A stretch of 64,000 nt of DNA from NCBI RefSeq assembly GCF_002954545.1, contig NZ_MSCH01000003.1:496001-560000 (forward strand). Direction: 5' to 3'. The notes below the pieces were generated by a model. That model ran no database searches and had not been told where the DNA came from. It was given only the letters and a program-made list of their open reading frames with translations. The stretch is from Psychrosphaera saromensis. GTDB lineage: Bacteria; Pseudomonadota; Gammaproteobacteria; Enterobacterales; Alteromonadaceae. Position 1 is the first letter of the stretch; each line of letters opens with the position of its first letter. Position numbers and translations under genes: made by a program. Positions 56,063 to 64,000 of this stretch are shown here, in pieces.

Positions 56063-57648
56063 TAATCTTCCTTGTTTGTATTTGTATCTGTTTTTGCTTT
56101 ATTTTCTGGTTGCTCTACTCTTTCAGCCACCAGCTCTAGTCTGTCGTATTCAACATCGGCATGTGACGCTTCTAACTGCGGCATAGATTTAGTCACGCGA
56201 TTAGACAAGTGCGAGAAACGCTCAACTTTACCAGCCAAACCTTGTTTACCGGCTAGGCCTTTTACTGTGTCATTGTATTGATTACTTACCGTCGCTAATG
56301 TTTTGCCTAGTTTTTGTAAACGCTCCGCCACAATGCAGACTTGGTTATAAATATCGCCTGCTTTTTCACTGATCTCTTTGGCTTCTGAATTACCTTGCTC
56401 AATGCGCCATAAGTTAGCTACGGTTTTTAAAATAGGCATTAAGGTTGTGTGCGACACCAAAATAACATTACGGTCGTAACCATAATTAAACAGATCTTTT
56501 TTGTGTTTTAACGCTTCGATATAAGCCGGTTCAATTGGCATAAACATCAACACAAAGCTTGGGCTCTTCATACCGACTAAGTTGCTGTAATCTTTTTTAC
56601 TTAAGTCATCAATGTGATTTTTTACCGCAGTAACATGTTCATCTAGCGCTAACGCCACTTCTGTTTCAGTTTCTGCGCCTATGGCTTTGTCATACGCAAC
56701 CAAAGAGACTTTACTGTCGATAATGATGTGTTTGTCATCTGGTAACTTGATGATGAAGTCAGGCAAACGTCGATTGCCTTCTGTGTCCATAAACTTTTCT
56801 TGTGCGTCGTAATGATCGCCTTTTACTAATCCCGCTAATTGTAAGGTTCTTTCCAATTGAACTTCGCCCCAATTACCTGCGGTTTTTTTGTCGCCTTTAA
56901 GTGCCGTTGCTAAGTTGTTAGCTTCACCACTCATTTGTACACCAACATCTAATACTTTTTTAAGTTCTGCCGCTAAACCCGCTTGGCCTTTTACTGACTC
57001 TGAATGCACTTCATTAACGCGTTTTTGGAAGCCTTCAACTTGTTCTTTAAACGGTCTTAAAATTGAATCCAATTCGCTTTTGTTAGACTGACTAAATGAC
57101 TTACCTTTTTCTTCCAAAATAGTATTGGCTAAGTTAGAAAATTCAGTTTTCAATTGTTCTCTTTGCTGATCAACATCTAGTTTTTGTTGTTCAAAATGCA
57201 GTTGTTTTTCGGTTAACGAGGTTTTTAATTCGGTGAGCTCATTGCTAATGTCGTTATGCGCAGATTGTACTCTTTGTACATTGGCGGTTTGATTTTCTAA
57301 TTGCTGTTTTAATTCTAGAATTTGACTATCACGCTCACTCAGTCGAGTTTCAATACCTTGAATATCAGCTTGATATCTAGCAATTTGTTGATTGGCAAGT
57401 TGAGCTTGGGTTTGAAAGTTAACCGCACTTTCTTTGGCTTCATGCAAAGCGCCTTGCAGCTCAGTAATTTGGTTTTGTGCATTGCTATTAACTAGCTCAG
57501 CTTGGTTGATGTTATTTTGAGCTTGGCTCAGCTGTGAGCGACTGTTAAACAGTAAAAAAACAAACAGGATCAATAATACAAAGACAACAATAAGACTTAT
57601 TGCTAACACAGCTGGGGAGGTGATTAATTCATTCAAAACAAGCTTCAC
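56062..57648 (-). CDS. rmuC: DNA recombination protein RmuC
   Basis: RmuC limits DNA inversion at short repeats in E. coli; it resembles a nuclease-like fold attached to a coiled coil. 528 residues: a membrane helix (about 13-33), a long coiled coil (about 35-175, Gln/Leu/Glu rich), then the conserved KTAGNWGEVQLERTLQLAGL and PSFVLMFMPIEPAYIEAL. The start is ambiguous: GTG 57648 lacks a good site, and TTG 57636 is possible. It heads an operon with two unknown genes. Confidence 0.9.
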   Translation of the reverse strand: MKLVLNELITSPAVLAISLIVVFVLLILFVFLLFNSRSQLSQAQNNINQAELVNSNAQNQITELQGALHEAKESAVNFQTQAQLANQQIARYQADIQGIETRLSERDSQILELKQQLENQTANVQRVQSAHNDISNELTELKTSLTEKQLHFEQQKLDVDQQREQLKTEFSNLANTILEEKGKSFSQSNKSELDSILRPFKEQVEGFQKRVNEVHSESVKGQAGLAAELKKVLDVGVQMSGEANNLATALKGDKKTAGNWGEVQLERTLQLAGLVKGDHYDAQEKFMDTEGNRRLPDFIIKLPDDKHIIIDSKVSLVAYDKAIGAETETEVALALDEHVTAVKNHIDDLSKKDYSNLVGMKSPSFVLMFMPIEPAYIEALKHKKDLFNYGYDRNVILVSHTTLMPILKTVANLWRIEQGNSEAKEISEKAGDIYNQVCIVAERLQKLGKTLATVSNQYNDTVKGLAGKQGLAGKVERFSHLSNRVTKSMPQLEASHADVEYDRLELVAERVEQPENKAKTDTNTNKED

Positions 57649-57701
57649 TTAATTCAATAACTTAGAATTAGTATTGTGCCTATTAGGTAACCAAAAGGGA
57701 A

Positions 57702-59072
57702 TTAAATCACCCTAGAAAAACGCTGTTTATTTAATTGTTTTTGTAAATACACATCAAACGTCATACAAATATTGCGGATCAATAACTTAGCAACTGGTTT
57801 TACTCGTATTACATCATCAGTAATATCAATTAAATTGTCTTTAACAAAGATAGTTAAATTAGATATTTCATAAGCAAAGTATTCATCAAAGTCGATATTA
57901 AACTTATTATTAATACTGGCTTTGTTTAATTTAAAATTGCACATTAATTGCTTGATCACTTCAGCTCTTATCACGTCGTCCTGAGTCAGTTGCAGCCCTT
58001 TTTCTATTGCGTGAGAGTTGGCGTCGATGGCCTGATAATAATCATTTAGACTTTTAAAATTTTGACTAAACGAACGACCCACAGCGCTTATAGAAGAAAC
58101 ACCTAAGCCCAACAAGTCACAGTCACCTTGAGTGGTATAACCTTGGAAATTACGATGTAAGTGGCCTTGCTGTTGCGCCATGGCTAACTCGTCATTTGGC
58201 TTGGCAAAATGGTCCATACCAATGGCAATATAATCTTTAGCTCTTAATGTCTCTATGGCTCTTAACATTAACGCTAACTTGTCACTACCACTTGGCAGCC
58301 ATTCGTCTTTTATTTTACGCTGTGCTGCAAAACGGCTCGGCATATGTGCATAACTAAACAAAGAAATTCTGTCTGGATTTAATTCAATAACGGTAGCCAA
58401 AGTATTATCAAAAAGCTCCGCACTTTGATGAGGCAAACCGTAAATAACATCTAGGTTAATCGAGTTGAAATCTAACTCTCTTGCTCTTTGCATTAGCTGA
58501 GCTAAAAAGTCAGTATCTTGTACTCGGTTTATCGCTTCTTGTACTTTTAAATTAGCATCTTGAAAACCAAAACTCAGTCGATTAAATCCTAACTGTTTTA
58601 AGTGATCCAACAGGTCTAATTCAATCTCTCTTGGATCAATTTCGATACTCATTTCAACATCTTGTTGAAACGTAAAATGTTGCTTAACCGCACCAATAAT
58701 TCTGTCAAATTGCAGCTCAGACAAGAAGCTCGGCGTGCCACCACCAAAATGAATTTGTTGGATTTTATGGGTTTTGAACAAAGGCGCACGTGCAGCTATT
58801 TCTGTGATCAGATAATCAAGATACAAGTCCGCTTTGTGTTTATGGCGGGTCACAATTTTATTGCAACCACAGTAATAACAAAGACTATGACAAAATGGGA
58901 TATGGATATACAAAGACAGGGAATTTGAGTCAGACTCGTTAACGGCTAGCTCAAACTCATCATTACCAAACTGCTCGGAAAATTCCAGTGCCGTTGGGTA
59001 TGAAGTGTAACGAGGTCCGTTAATATTGTATTTGCTTAACAGCTCAGAAGTTAAATCCACTATCTCCGCCAT
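57702..59072 (-). CDS. hemN: oxygen-independent coproporphyrinogen III oxidase
   Basis: HemN is a radical-SAM enzyme that decarboxylates coproporphyrinogen III to protoporphyrinogen IX without oxygen. 456 residues. The cluster cysteines are C61, C65, C68 in PFCHSLCYYCGCNKIVTRH, with Cys70 adjacent. HFGGGTPSFL and FNRLSFGFQD carry SAM-binding motifs. The N-terminal PRYTSYPTALEFSE is diagnostic of true HemN rather than the HemW chaperone. It is upstream of rmuC on the same strand. Confidence 0.96.
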   Translation of the reverse strand: MAEIVDLTSELLSKYNINGPRYTSYPTALEFSEQFGNDEFELAVNESDSNSLSLYIHIPFCHSLCYYCGCNKIVTRHKHKADLYLDYLITEIAARAPLFKTHKIQQIHFGGGTPSFLSELQFDRIIGAVKQHFTFQQDVEMSIEIDPREIELDLLDHLKQLGFNRLSFGFQDANLKVQEAINRVQDTDFLAQLMQRARELDFNSINLDVIYGLPHQSAELFDNTLATVIELNPDRISLFSYAHMPSRFAAQRKIKDEWLPSGSDKLALMLRAIETLRAKDYIAIGMDHFAKPNDELAMAQQQGHLHRNFQGYTTQGDCDLLGLGVSSISAVGRSFSQNFKSLNDYYQAIDANSHAIEKGLQLTQDDVIRAEVIKQLMCNFKLNKASINNKFNIDFDEYFAYEISNLTIFVKDNLIDITDDVIRVKPVAKLLIRNICMTFDVYLQKQLNKQRFSRVI

Positions 59073-59145
59073 GGCGGTATTCCCACTAATTGATTATCAA
59101 TGGGCACCAGTATAAAGACTTATAAATTTAACAATTTGATCAAGC

Positions 59146-60354
59146 TCAATAAAAATACGAAGAAAGCATACTCATAGCGATACACCAAAATACAACCAAC
59201 AAAGGTGAGCGCTTAAAGTACATCAGCATAATAAAACCAATGCCAGCTACCGCCACATCAAATAATGATGAAATAGCCGAGGTTAAAATAGGATCATAAA
59301 ATACCGCAGCTAAGATACCAACCACCGCAGCATTAACACCGGCAATGGCGTTAGCGGCAGTTCGTCTATGTGAAACCGCCTGCCATAAAGGCAATGCAGC
59401 ACCCACCAATAAAAAACCAGGTAAGAATATAAATATCAGTGCGACAAAAACCCCCAAGAAAGGGCCTTGTTCAACAGGAATTAATGCCCCTAAGTAAGCA
59501 GCAAAGGCAAACATAGGTCCAGGTATGGCTTGCGATGCACCGTAGCCAGCAATAAACTGTTCATTACCAACTAAGCCAGTTCCCACTACAGAGTCTTGTA
59601 ATAAAGGTAACACCACATGACCACCGCCAAATACTAATGCTCCTGCATTATAAAATATTTGAGCAATAGTAAATAATCCATCATGACCGCCAACAAGCAT
59701 AAACATCAGCAGTAATACGGTAAAAATAGTGAATAGCATTAAACCAAACTTTTTACTGTAATGAACATTAATGGTGTTTTCAGTTTCAACCTCAGGTTGT
59801 TTACATAACCAGATTCCCATTAACGCCCCGACGAACACAGCAAACATTTGTGACCAAGTCGAGTCCACGAATAACAACATGCACATCACAGCTAAGGTCA
59901 GTAGTCGCCTTGTGATGTCCGGGCATAATTTATTAAACATGCCCCACACTGCATCAGCAACCACAGCACAAGTGACTAATTTCAAACCATGAATGGCAGC
60001 AATACCCATCTCACCAGATAAATAAGGAAGAATAGACGCAAAGGCAATTAACAAAATAACCGAGGGCAGAGTGAAACCAATAAAAGCGCTAATTGCACCA
60101 AACCAACCAGCTCTTAATAGTCCAAGAGCAAAACCAACTTGACTACTTGCTGGTCCAGGTAAAAATTGGCAGATGGCCAATAACTGAGAATACTGATTTT
60201 CGTTGACCCATTTCTGACGTTCAACTAACTCTTTTCTGAAATAACTAAGATGAGCAACTGGGCCACCAAAAGAAGTCAGCCCAAGTTTTAGGAAGGTTTT
60301 AAATACACTAAACACGCTAGTTTTAGAGTTTGAATTCACACTTGTTTCCAACAT
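59146..60354 (-). CDS. chrA: chromate transporter ChrA, long form
   Basis: 402 residues, a two-half (bidomain) chromate efflux transporter. The first half has FLKLGLTSFGGPVAHLSYFR and CQFLPGPASSQVGFALG. The second half has ALVFGGGHVVLPLLQD and YGASQAIPGPMFAFAAYLGA. These GGP and PGP motifs are diagnostic. Such proteins export chromate, which enters by sulfate systems. No chrB regulator is nearby. It stands between hemN and qseF without an obvious operon. Confidence 0.92.
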   Translation of the reverse strand: MLETSVNSNSKTSVFSVFKTFLKLGLTSFGGPVAHLSYFRKELVERQKWVNENQYSQLLAICQFLPGPASSQVGFALGLLRAGWFGAISAFIGFTLPSVILLIAFASILPYLSGEMGIAAIHGLKLVTCAVVADAVWGMFNKLCPDITRRLLTLAVMCMLLFVDSTWSQMFAVFVGALMGIWLCKQPEVETENTINVHYSKKFGLMLFTIFTVLLLMFMLVGGHDGLFTIAQIFYNAGALVFGGGHVVLPLLQDSVVGTGLVGNEQFIAGYGASQAIPGPMFAFAAYLGALIPVEQGPFLGVFVALIFIFLPGFLLVGAALPLWQAVSHRRTAANAIAGVNAAVVGILAAVFYDPILTSAISSLFDVAVAGIGFIMLMYFKRSPLLVVFWCIAMSMLSSYFY

Positions 60355-60513
60355 TTAACAAGATGAGTTGTCGCTCTTAATGAAAATGGCGACCACTTGT
60401 CTTTAAAGATAGCCTCATACTATACGTGTCATTGAAACGGTAAAAAAGTGAAACAATTGTGAAATCCCCCAAACAGTACCTGACGCTTTATTAAAACGAC
60501 AAAGCCGCTCTAA

Positions 60514-61938
60514 TTAGACTTCACGAAACGCTTCTGGATTTAAATGGTGCTTGTTCAACAACTTATAAAACTCAGTTCGGTTTCGTTGCGCTATTTTTGC
60601 AGCTTGAGATACATTGCCAGCCGTTGCTTTTAATACGGTAGCTAAGTAGTCACGCTCAAATTGATCGCGCGCTTCTTGAAAAGACGGATGCTGATTTGGC
60701 GCTTCCCTAAGGGCACTTCTTACTAAAGATTCACTAATTAATGACTCGGTAGATAAAGCCACACTCTGCTCGACCACATTTTGTAATTGTCGAATATTAC
60801 CCGGCCAAGGTGCACAAATGAGTAACTCCATTGCCGTTTGAGAAAAGCCGTTAACTTGCTTAGTGGTTTGCCCAGATGTTTGGCTTAAAAAATGTTGCGC
60901 TAATAACGGGATATCTTCTCGGCGTTCAGATAATGGTGGGAGAACAAGCTCAACTACGTTTAAGCGGTAATATAAATCTTCTCTGAAGGTTTGTTCTTTA
61001 ATCGCCTTTTGCAGGTTTTTATGGGTAGCTGAAATGATACGAACATCCACTTTTACTGAGCTGGTGCTGCCAACCGGACGTATTTCTTTTTCTTGTAATG
61101 CACGTAATAGTTTTACCTGAAAACTCATTGGCATATCGCCAATTTCATCTAAGAATAAGGTGCCACCGTCACTTGCTTCAAATAAACCAATATGATGTTG
61201 GTCTGCTCCGGTGAAAGCGCCTTTTTTGTGGCCAAACAATTCAGACTCAAGTAACTGTTCTGGAATAGCTGCACAGTTAATGGCGGTAAAAGGTTTAGTA
61301 CGCCTCTCACTTGCTTGATGAATTGCCTGAGCTAATAACTCTTTACCAGTACCACTTTGACTGTTTATTAATAGACTGAAATCACTTTTCGCTACCTGAA
61401 AGGTTTGTTGTAACAGCGTTTCCATTACCCCACTACGAGATATTATTTTGTCACGCCATAAGTGGCTTTCTTGATCAGCATTACCTTGACTTGAAAGTGG
61501 CTGTAAACGAATGGCTTGCTGGACTATGTCTAGCAGTTCTTGGCTTTCAAATGGCTTAGTTAAAAAACTGAACACACCTTGTTTGGTGGCATTAATCGCG
61601 TCTGGAATAGTACCGTGCGCTGTCATAATGATCACAGGTAGACTCGGATATTGTTGACGTATTTTTTCAAATAACGCCATGCCATCCATTCCTTCCATAC
61701 GTAAGTCACTGATCACTAACTGCGGTTGAAAACTTTTTAAAATACCTAACGCTTCTTTAGCACTTTGCGCTGATTCAACATGATAGTTAGCCGCATTTAG
61801 ACGTATGCCTAATAAACGCAATAAGCTTGGATCGTCATCAACAATAAGTATTTTTTCTTTGCTCTGGGCGACCGTGCTTTCAGTAATGTCATTTCCGTCA
61901 GCGGCGCCTTCTAGATTAACAATTTCATTCACATTCAT
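60514..61938 (-). CDS. qseF: sigma-54-dependent response regulator QseF/GlrR
   Basis: 474 residues. The receiver domain has KILIVDDDPSLLRLL and the phosphorylation-site aspartate in LVISDLRMEGMDG. The AAA+ domain carries SGTGKELLAQAIHQA and the sigma-54 loop GHKKGAFTGADQ. A Fis-type HTH is at the C-terminus (GNVSQAAKIAQRNRTEFYKLL). It would activate sigma-54 promoters on phosphorylation by QseE. It overlaps qseG by four bases. Targets in E. coli include glmY sRNA; none is seen here. Confidence 0.93.
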   Translation of the reverse strand: MNVNEIVNLEGAADGNDITESTVAQSKEKILIVDDDPSLLRLLGIRLNAANYHVESAQSAKEALGILKSFQPQLVISDLRMEGMDGMALFEKIRQQYPSLPVIIMTAHGTIPDAINATKQGVFSFLTKPFESQELLDIVQQAIRLQPLSSQGNADQESHLWRDKIISRSGVMETLLQQTFQVAKSDFSLLINSQSGTGKELLAQAIHQASERRTKPFTAINCAAIPEQLLESELFGHKKGAFTGADQHHIGLFEASDGGTLFLDEIGDMPMSFQVKLLRALQEKEIRPVGSTSSVKVDVRIISATHKNLQKAIKEQTFREDLYYRLNVVELVLPPLSERREDIPLLAQHFLSQTSGQTTKQVNGFSQTAMELLICAPWPGNIRQLQNVVEQSVALSTESLISESLVRSALREAPNQHPSFQEARDQFERDYLATVLKATAGNVSQAAKIAQRNRTEFYKLLNKHHLNPEAFREV

Positions 61939-62519
61939 AGCGGTGTTCCATGATCATTAATAGAGCGTTCAATATTCTTCAATTGAATAATCTGTTGCTG
62001 TAATTTTTTGGTGCGCTGCTCTAGCTGTTCAATAGATTGCTGCTGAACTTCTAACTGCTTTTGGCTTTCGGTGTTGGTTTTATCTTTATCTATTAGTCGG
62101 TTAAGGATTAATAACTGCTGATTAAGCTGATCTTTAAGCATCACAATAAAAGCAAGATCAGCCACATTAAAGTGTTGTGGGGATGTTTGTTTATTCAGCT
62201 TTTCCTTTGCAATATACGGATTATGTATTGGTGAGTTTGGCAAGCTATGCAGCAGTAATAAATTATATTCAGCGGCTTGATTACCGCTGGATTGTTTAAG
62301 CTGTTGTTTATCTATTTCGGCAATTAATTCATCATTATTTAAGCTTTTTATCCATAAATAATAGTTACCGTAAGAAGAGTGTTCCTTGTCGACAATTTTA
62401 ATGCTATCGCTATCTTCGCTGGCTTTTTTCGCCATTAATTGGCAGCCGCCAAGTGAGACAGAAAACGCAATTAACAAAGTCACTCGCAGTAAAGATGGCT
62501 GAGTTGAGAAGGTGATCAT
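61935..62519 (-). CDS. qseG: QseG-like lipoprotein
   Basis: 194 residues. A lipobox (LGGC, Cys26) follows a hydrophobic signal sequence. The mature part is helical with a coiled coil in the last 70 residues (KQLEVQQQSIEQLEQRTKKLQQQ region). In E. coli QseG is an outer-membrane lipoprotein that controls the QseE sensor. The protein is poorly conserved; the call rests on its place between qseE and qseF, with 2 nt and 4-nt-overlap spacing. QseE probably responds to its interaction. Confidence 0.78.
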   Translation of the reverse strand: MITFSTQPSLLRVTLLIAFSVSLGGCQLMAKKASEDSDSIKIVDKEHSSYGNYYLWIKSLNNDELIAEIDKQQLKQSSGNQAAEYNLLLLHSLPNSPIHNPYIAKEKLNKQTSPQHFNVADLAFIVMLKDQLNQQLLILNRLIDKDKTNTESQKQLEVQQQSIEQLEQRTKKLQQQIIQLKNIERSINDHGTPL

Positions 62520-62521
62520 AA

Positions 62522-64000
62522 TTAAGATTTTTCCAGATGATGAATTTTTGTCGGTGTCATTAATTGTGTTTTAGGCAAGCTTATTTTGAATGTCGTGCTG
62601 GTTGACGCAATACTTTCAATCGTAATGGTGCCATTTAAGCGCATAAGCAATTCTTTCACTATGGTTAGCCCTAAGCCACTGCTTTTTATTTGGCTATTGT
62701 GTGCTGTCGGTCCTTGATAAAAAGCATCAAATATTTTGTTATAAAGTGATGGTTCAATACCAACACCTTGATCTGTGATGGTCAGTTGTAGTCTTTGCTG
62801 CTCTATCCAGGCTTTTATCGTAATTGAGCCTTTATTGGGAGAGAACTTAATCGCATTAGATAAGATGTTATCTAAGATGACGCTAAGCTGCTTACTGTTG
62901 CATTGCAACGAAATATCATCAACTTGCTTAATCACAGTTAACTGCTTTCTTTTTATGTCCAACGCCCACAAAGACAAAGCCTGCTCAATCTCTTGGTTTA
63001 GATTAATGACTTCGGCATCTTGCAAACTGGTTGAGTCCAATACGATATTAAAATCCAGCAAGTCTTCTATTAATCGTTGTAAACGAGTGACACTTGTACG
63101 AATAATATTAGTGACTTCTTGCTGATCGTTATTTAAGTCGCCCACACTGTTATCGTAAAGTAATTCAGTGCCTTCTCTAATCGCTGCTAGTGGGGTTTTT
63201 AACTCATGAGATATATGGCGAATAAAGCTAGATTTTTGCAATTCTAGTGCATGTAAGCGTCTGCGCATTAATTCTAACGCATCGGCAATTTCTTCTATCT
63301 CCGTTGACCCTTCAACCGTAATAGGTAATTGAAAGTTACCTTGCTCCAATAATTTTATTTTATTGATCAACTCTTTTAATGGCCGCGTAATCAATACTAT
63401 AAACACGCCAGCGATGAGTAATGTCATTGGGATAACTAATAAGCTGAACATCATGGTCTTTTTAACTTGATCACCAGATGCCACCATATTGTTAGCTTGC
63501 TGATTGATGATCTGGTTTGAGTGCAAGGATAGTTTTTGATTCACCAGTGCAAGCTGCTTAAAACGACTTTGTAATAATTCTAAATTTACTGAGTTAGCCG
63601 AGGGCGTTTGAATTAATTGATCTATCTCTTTTACTTTACCGTCAAACTGCTGCACTAAAATAGAGAACTGTTCATCGTTATAAGATTTAAACTCGCGTGC
63701 CAAAACCGTTTTCAACTCATGCTTTTGTTCTGTGTATTGCTTAAGTAACTCTTGTTCTTTCAATACTAAATATTGGCTTGCGAACCTTTCAAGACGGATT
63801 AAGGTTTGGCTAATCTGGCGATTATTTTCAACCAACTCAGCTACATTGAAAATAGCTGACGTACCTTGTTGAGATAATTGATTAACCTGATTTGCACTAT
63901 ACAGAAACGCAAAAACCAAAGGTAAAGCAACTAAGCCAAAGCCCATCAATGTCAGTGTTTTAATCGACAGATGATAAATCGATAAGTTTTTAATCCATTG
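62522..64000 (-). CDS. qseE: sensor histidine kinase QseE/GlrK (N-terminus beyond the window)
   Basis: The reading frame stays open to the last base; 492 codons are visible and the true start lies beyond 64000. After a first hydrophobic segment (MGFGLVALPLVFAFLYSA) comes a periplasmic helical domain. A second membrane helix (about MMFSLLVIPMTLLIAGVFIVL), a HAMP linker and the phosphoacceptor HISHELKTPLAAIREGTELL follow. The ATPase domain has NILSNAIKFSPNKGS and the GLGLTIVKELL glycine box. The order qseE-qseG-qseF supports the identity. Confidence 0.9.
   Translation of the reverse strand, partial: QWIKNLSIYHLSIKTLTLMGFGLVALPLVFAFLYSANQVNQLSQQGTSAIFNVAELVENNRQISQTLIRLERFASQYLVLKEQELLKQYTEQKHELKTVLAREFKSYNDEQFSILVQQFDGKVKEIDQLIQTPSANSVNLELLQSRFKQLALVNQKLSLHSNQIINQQANNMVASGDQVKKTMMFSLLVIPMTLLIAGVFIVLITRPLKELINKIKLLEQGNFQLPITVEGSTEIEEIADALELMRRRLHALELQKSSFIRHISHELKTPLAAIREGTELLYDNSVGDLNNDQQEVTNIIRTSVTRLQRLIEDLLDFNIVLDSTSLQDAEVINLNQEIEQALSLWALDIKRKQLTVIKQVDDISLQCNSKQLSVILDNILSNAIKFSPNKGSITIKAWIEQQRLQLTITDQGVGIEPSLYNKIFDAFYQGPTAHNSQIKSSGLGLTIVKELLMRLNGTITIESIASTSTTFKISLPKTQLMTPTKIHHLEKS

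Overview
The window is a contiguous piece of a low-GC (visibly AT-rich) gammaproteobacterial chromosome. Gene content and protein similarity point to a marine member of the Alteromonadales, probably Alteromonadaceae or a close relative. Supporting marks are the hemCDXY cluster next to cyaY/lptM/lysA, RadD, a DUF2956 protein, a QseE-QseG-QseF (GlrK/GlrR) system, an OlsF-type ornithine-lipid synthase and VCR-like attC sites. No rRNA, tRNA, CRISPR array, transposase or integrase gene was found.

Layout. 1-6400: the start of lysA with lptM, divergent from cyaY, then a DUF2914 protein, the haem operon hemC-hemD-hemX-hemY and a TehB-like methyltransferase. 6400-16000: small transport and regulatory genes (MscS channel, DUF2956, guanidinium exporter under a guanidine-II riboswitch, three GNAT/LysR genes, a second LysR, a small 2OG-Fe oxygenase, an HD phosphohydrolase, an RDD protein, an EamA transporter). 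16000-19250: an LRR-protein kinase fusion, trhO and a DsrE-family protein. 19250-19890: integron-type cassette remnants on the minus strand. 20280-31650: two lipoproteins (one with an HEXXH motif), ppx, olsF, the formaldehyde genes frmA-fghA with a divergent LysR regulator, and ppk1. 31800-39050: GNAT, ubiD-ferredoxin-fre, rho, proB-proA. 39180-41310: a convergent pair of paralogous barrel-like proteins sharing a perfect 49-bp inverted repeat. 41500-49570: hydrolase, LysE exporter, an RND efflux pair and radD. 49970-50811: two tandem integron cassettes. 51150-64000: ybiT, a ThrE exporter, two unknown envelope genes with rmuC, hemN, chrA and qseF-qseG-qseE, the last cut by the window end.

How genes work together. 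hemCDXY and hemN serve tetrapyrrole synthesis. ppk1 and ppx make and degrade polyphosphate. frmA and fghA convert the formaldehyde-glutathione adduct to formate. proB/proA begin proline synthesis. ubiD, a [2Fe-2S] ferredoxin and a flavin reductase form a ubiquinone-linked operon.

The most unusual content is cassette DNA at two places (around 19.25-19.9 kb on the minus strand and 49.97-50.81 kb on the plus strand). Each complete cassette begins with a heptamer that is the exact reverse complement of the first heptamer of its own attC site. That is the internal signature expected of integron gene cassettes. No integrase gene lies nearby, so these look like attC clusters lacking an integrase. 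Other points of interest are the guanidine-II riboswitch, the 49-bp inverted repeat, the frequent TTG/GTG starts and a homopolymer frameshift in a small cassette-associated gene.
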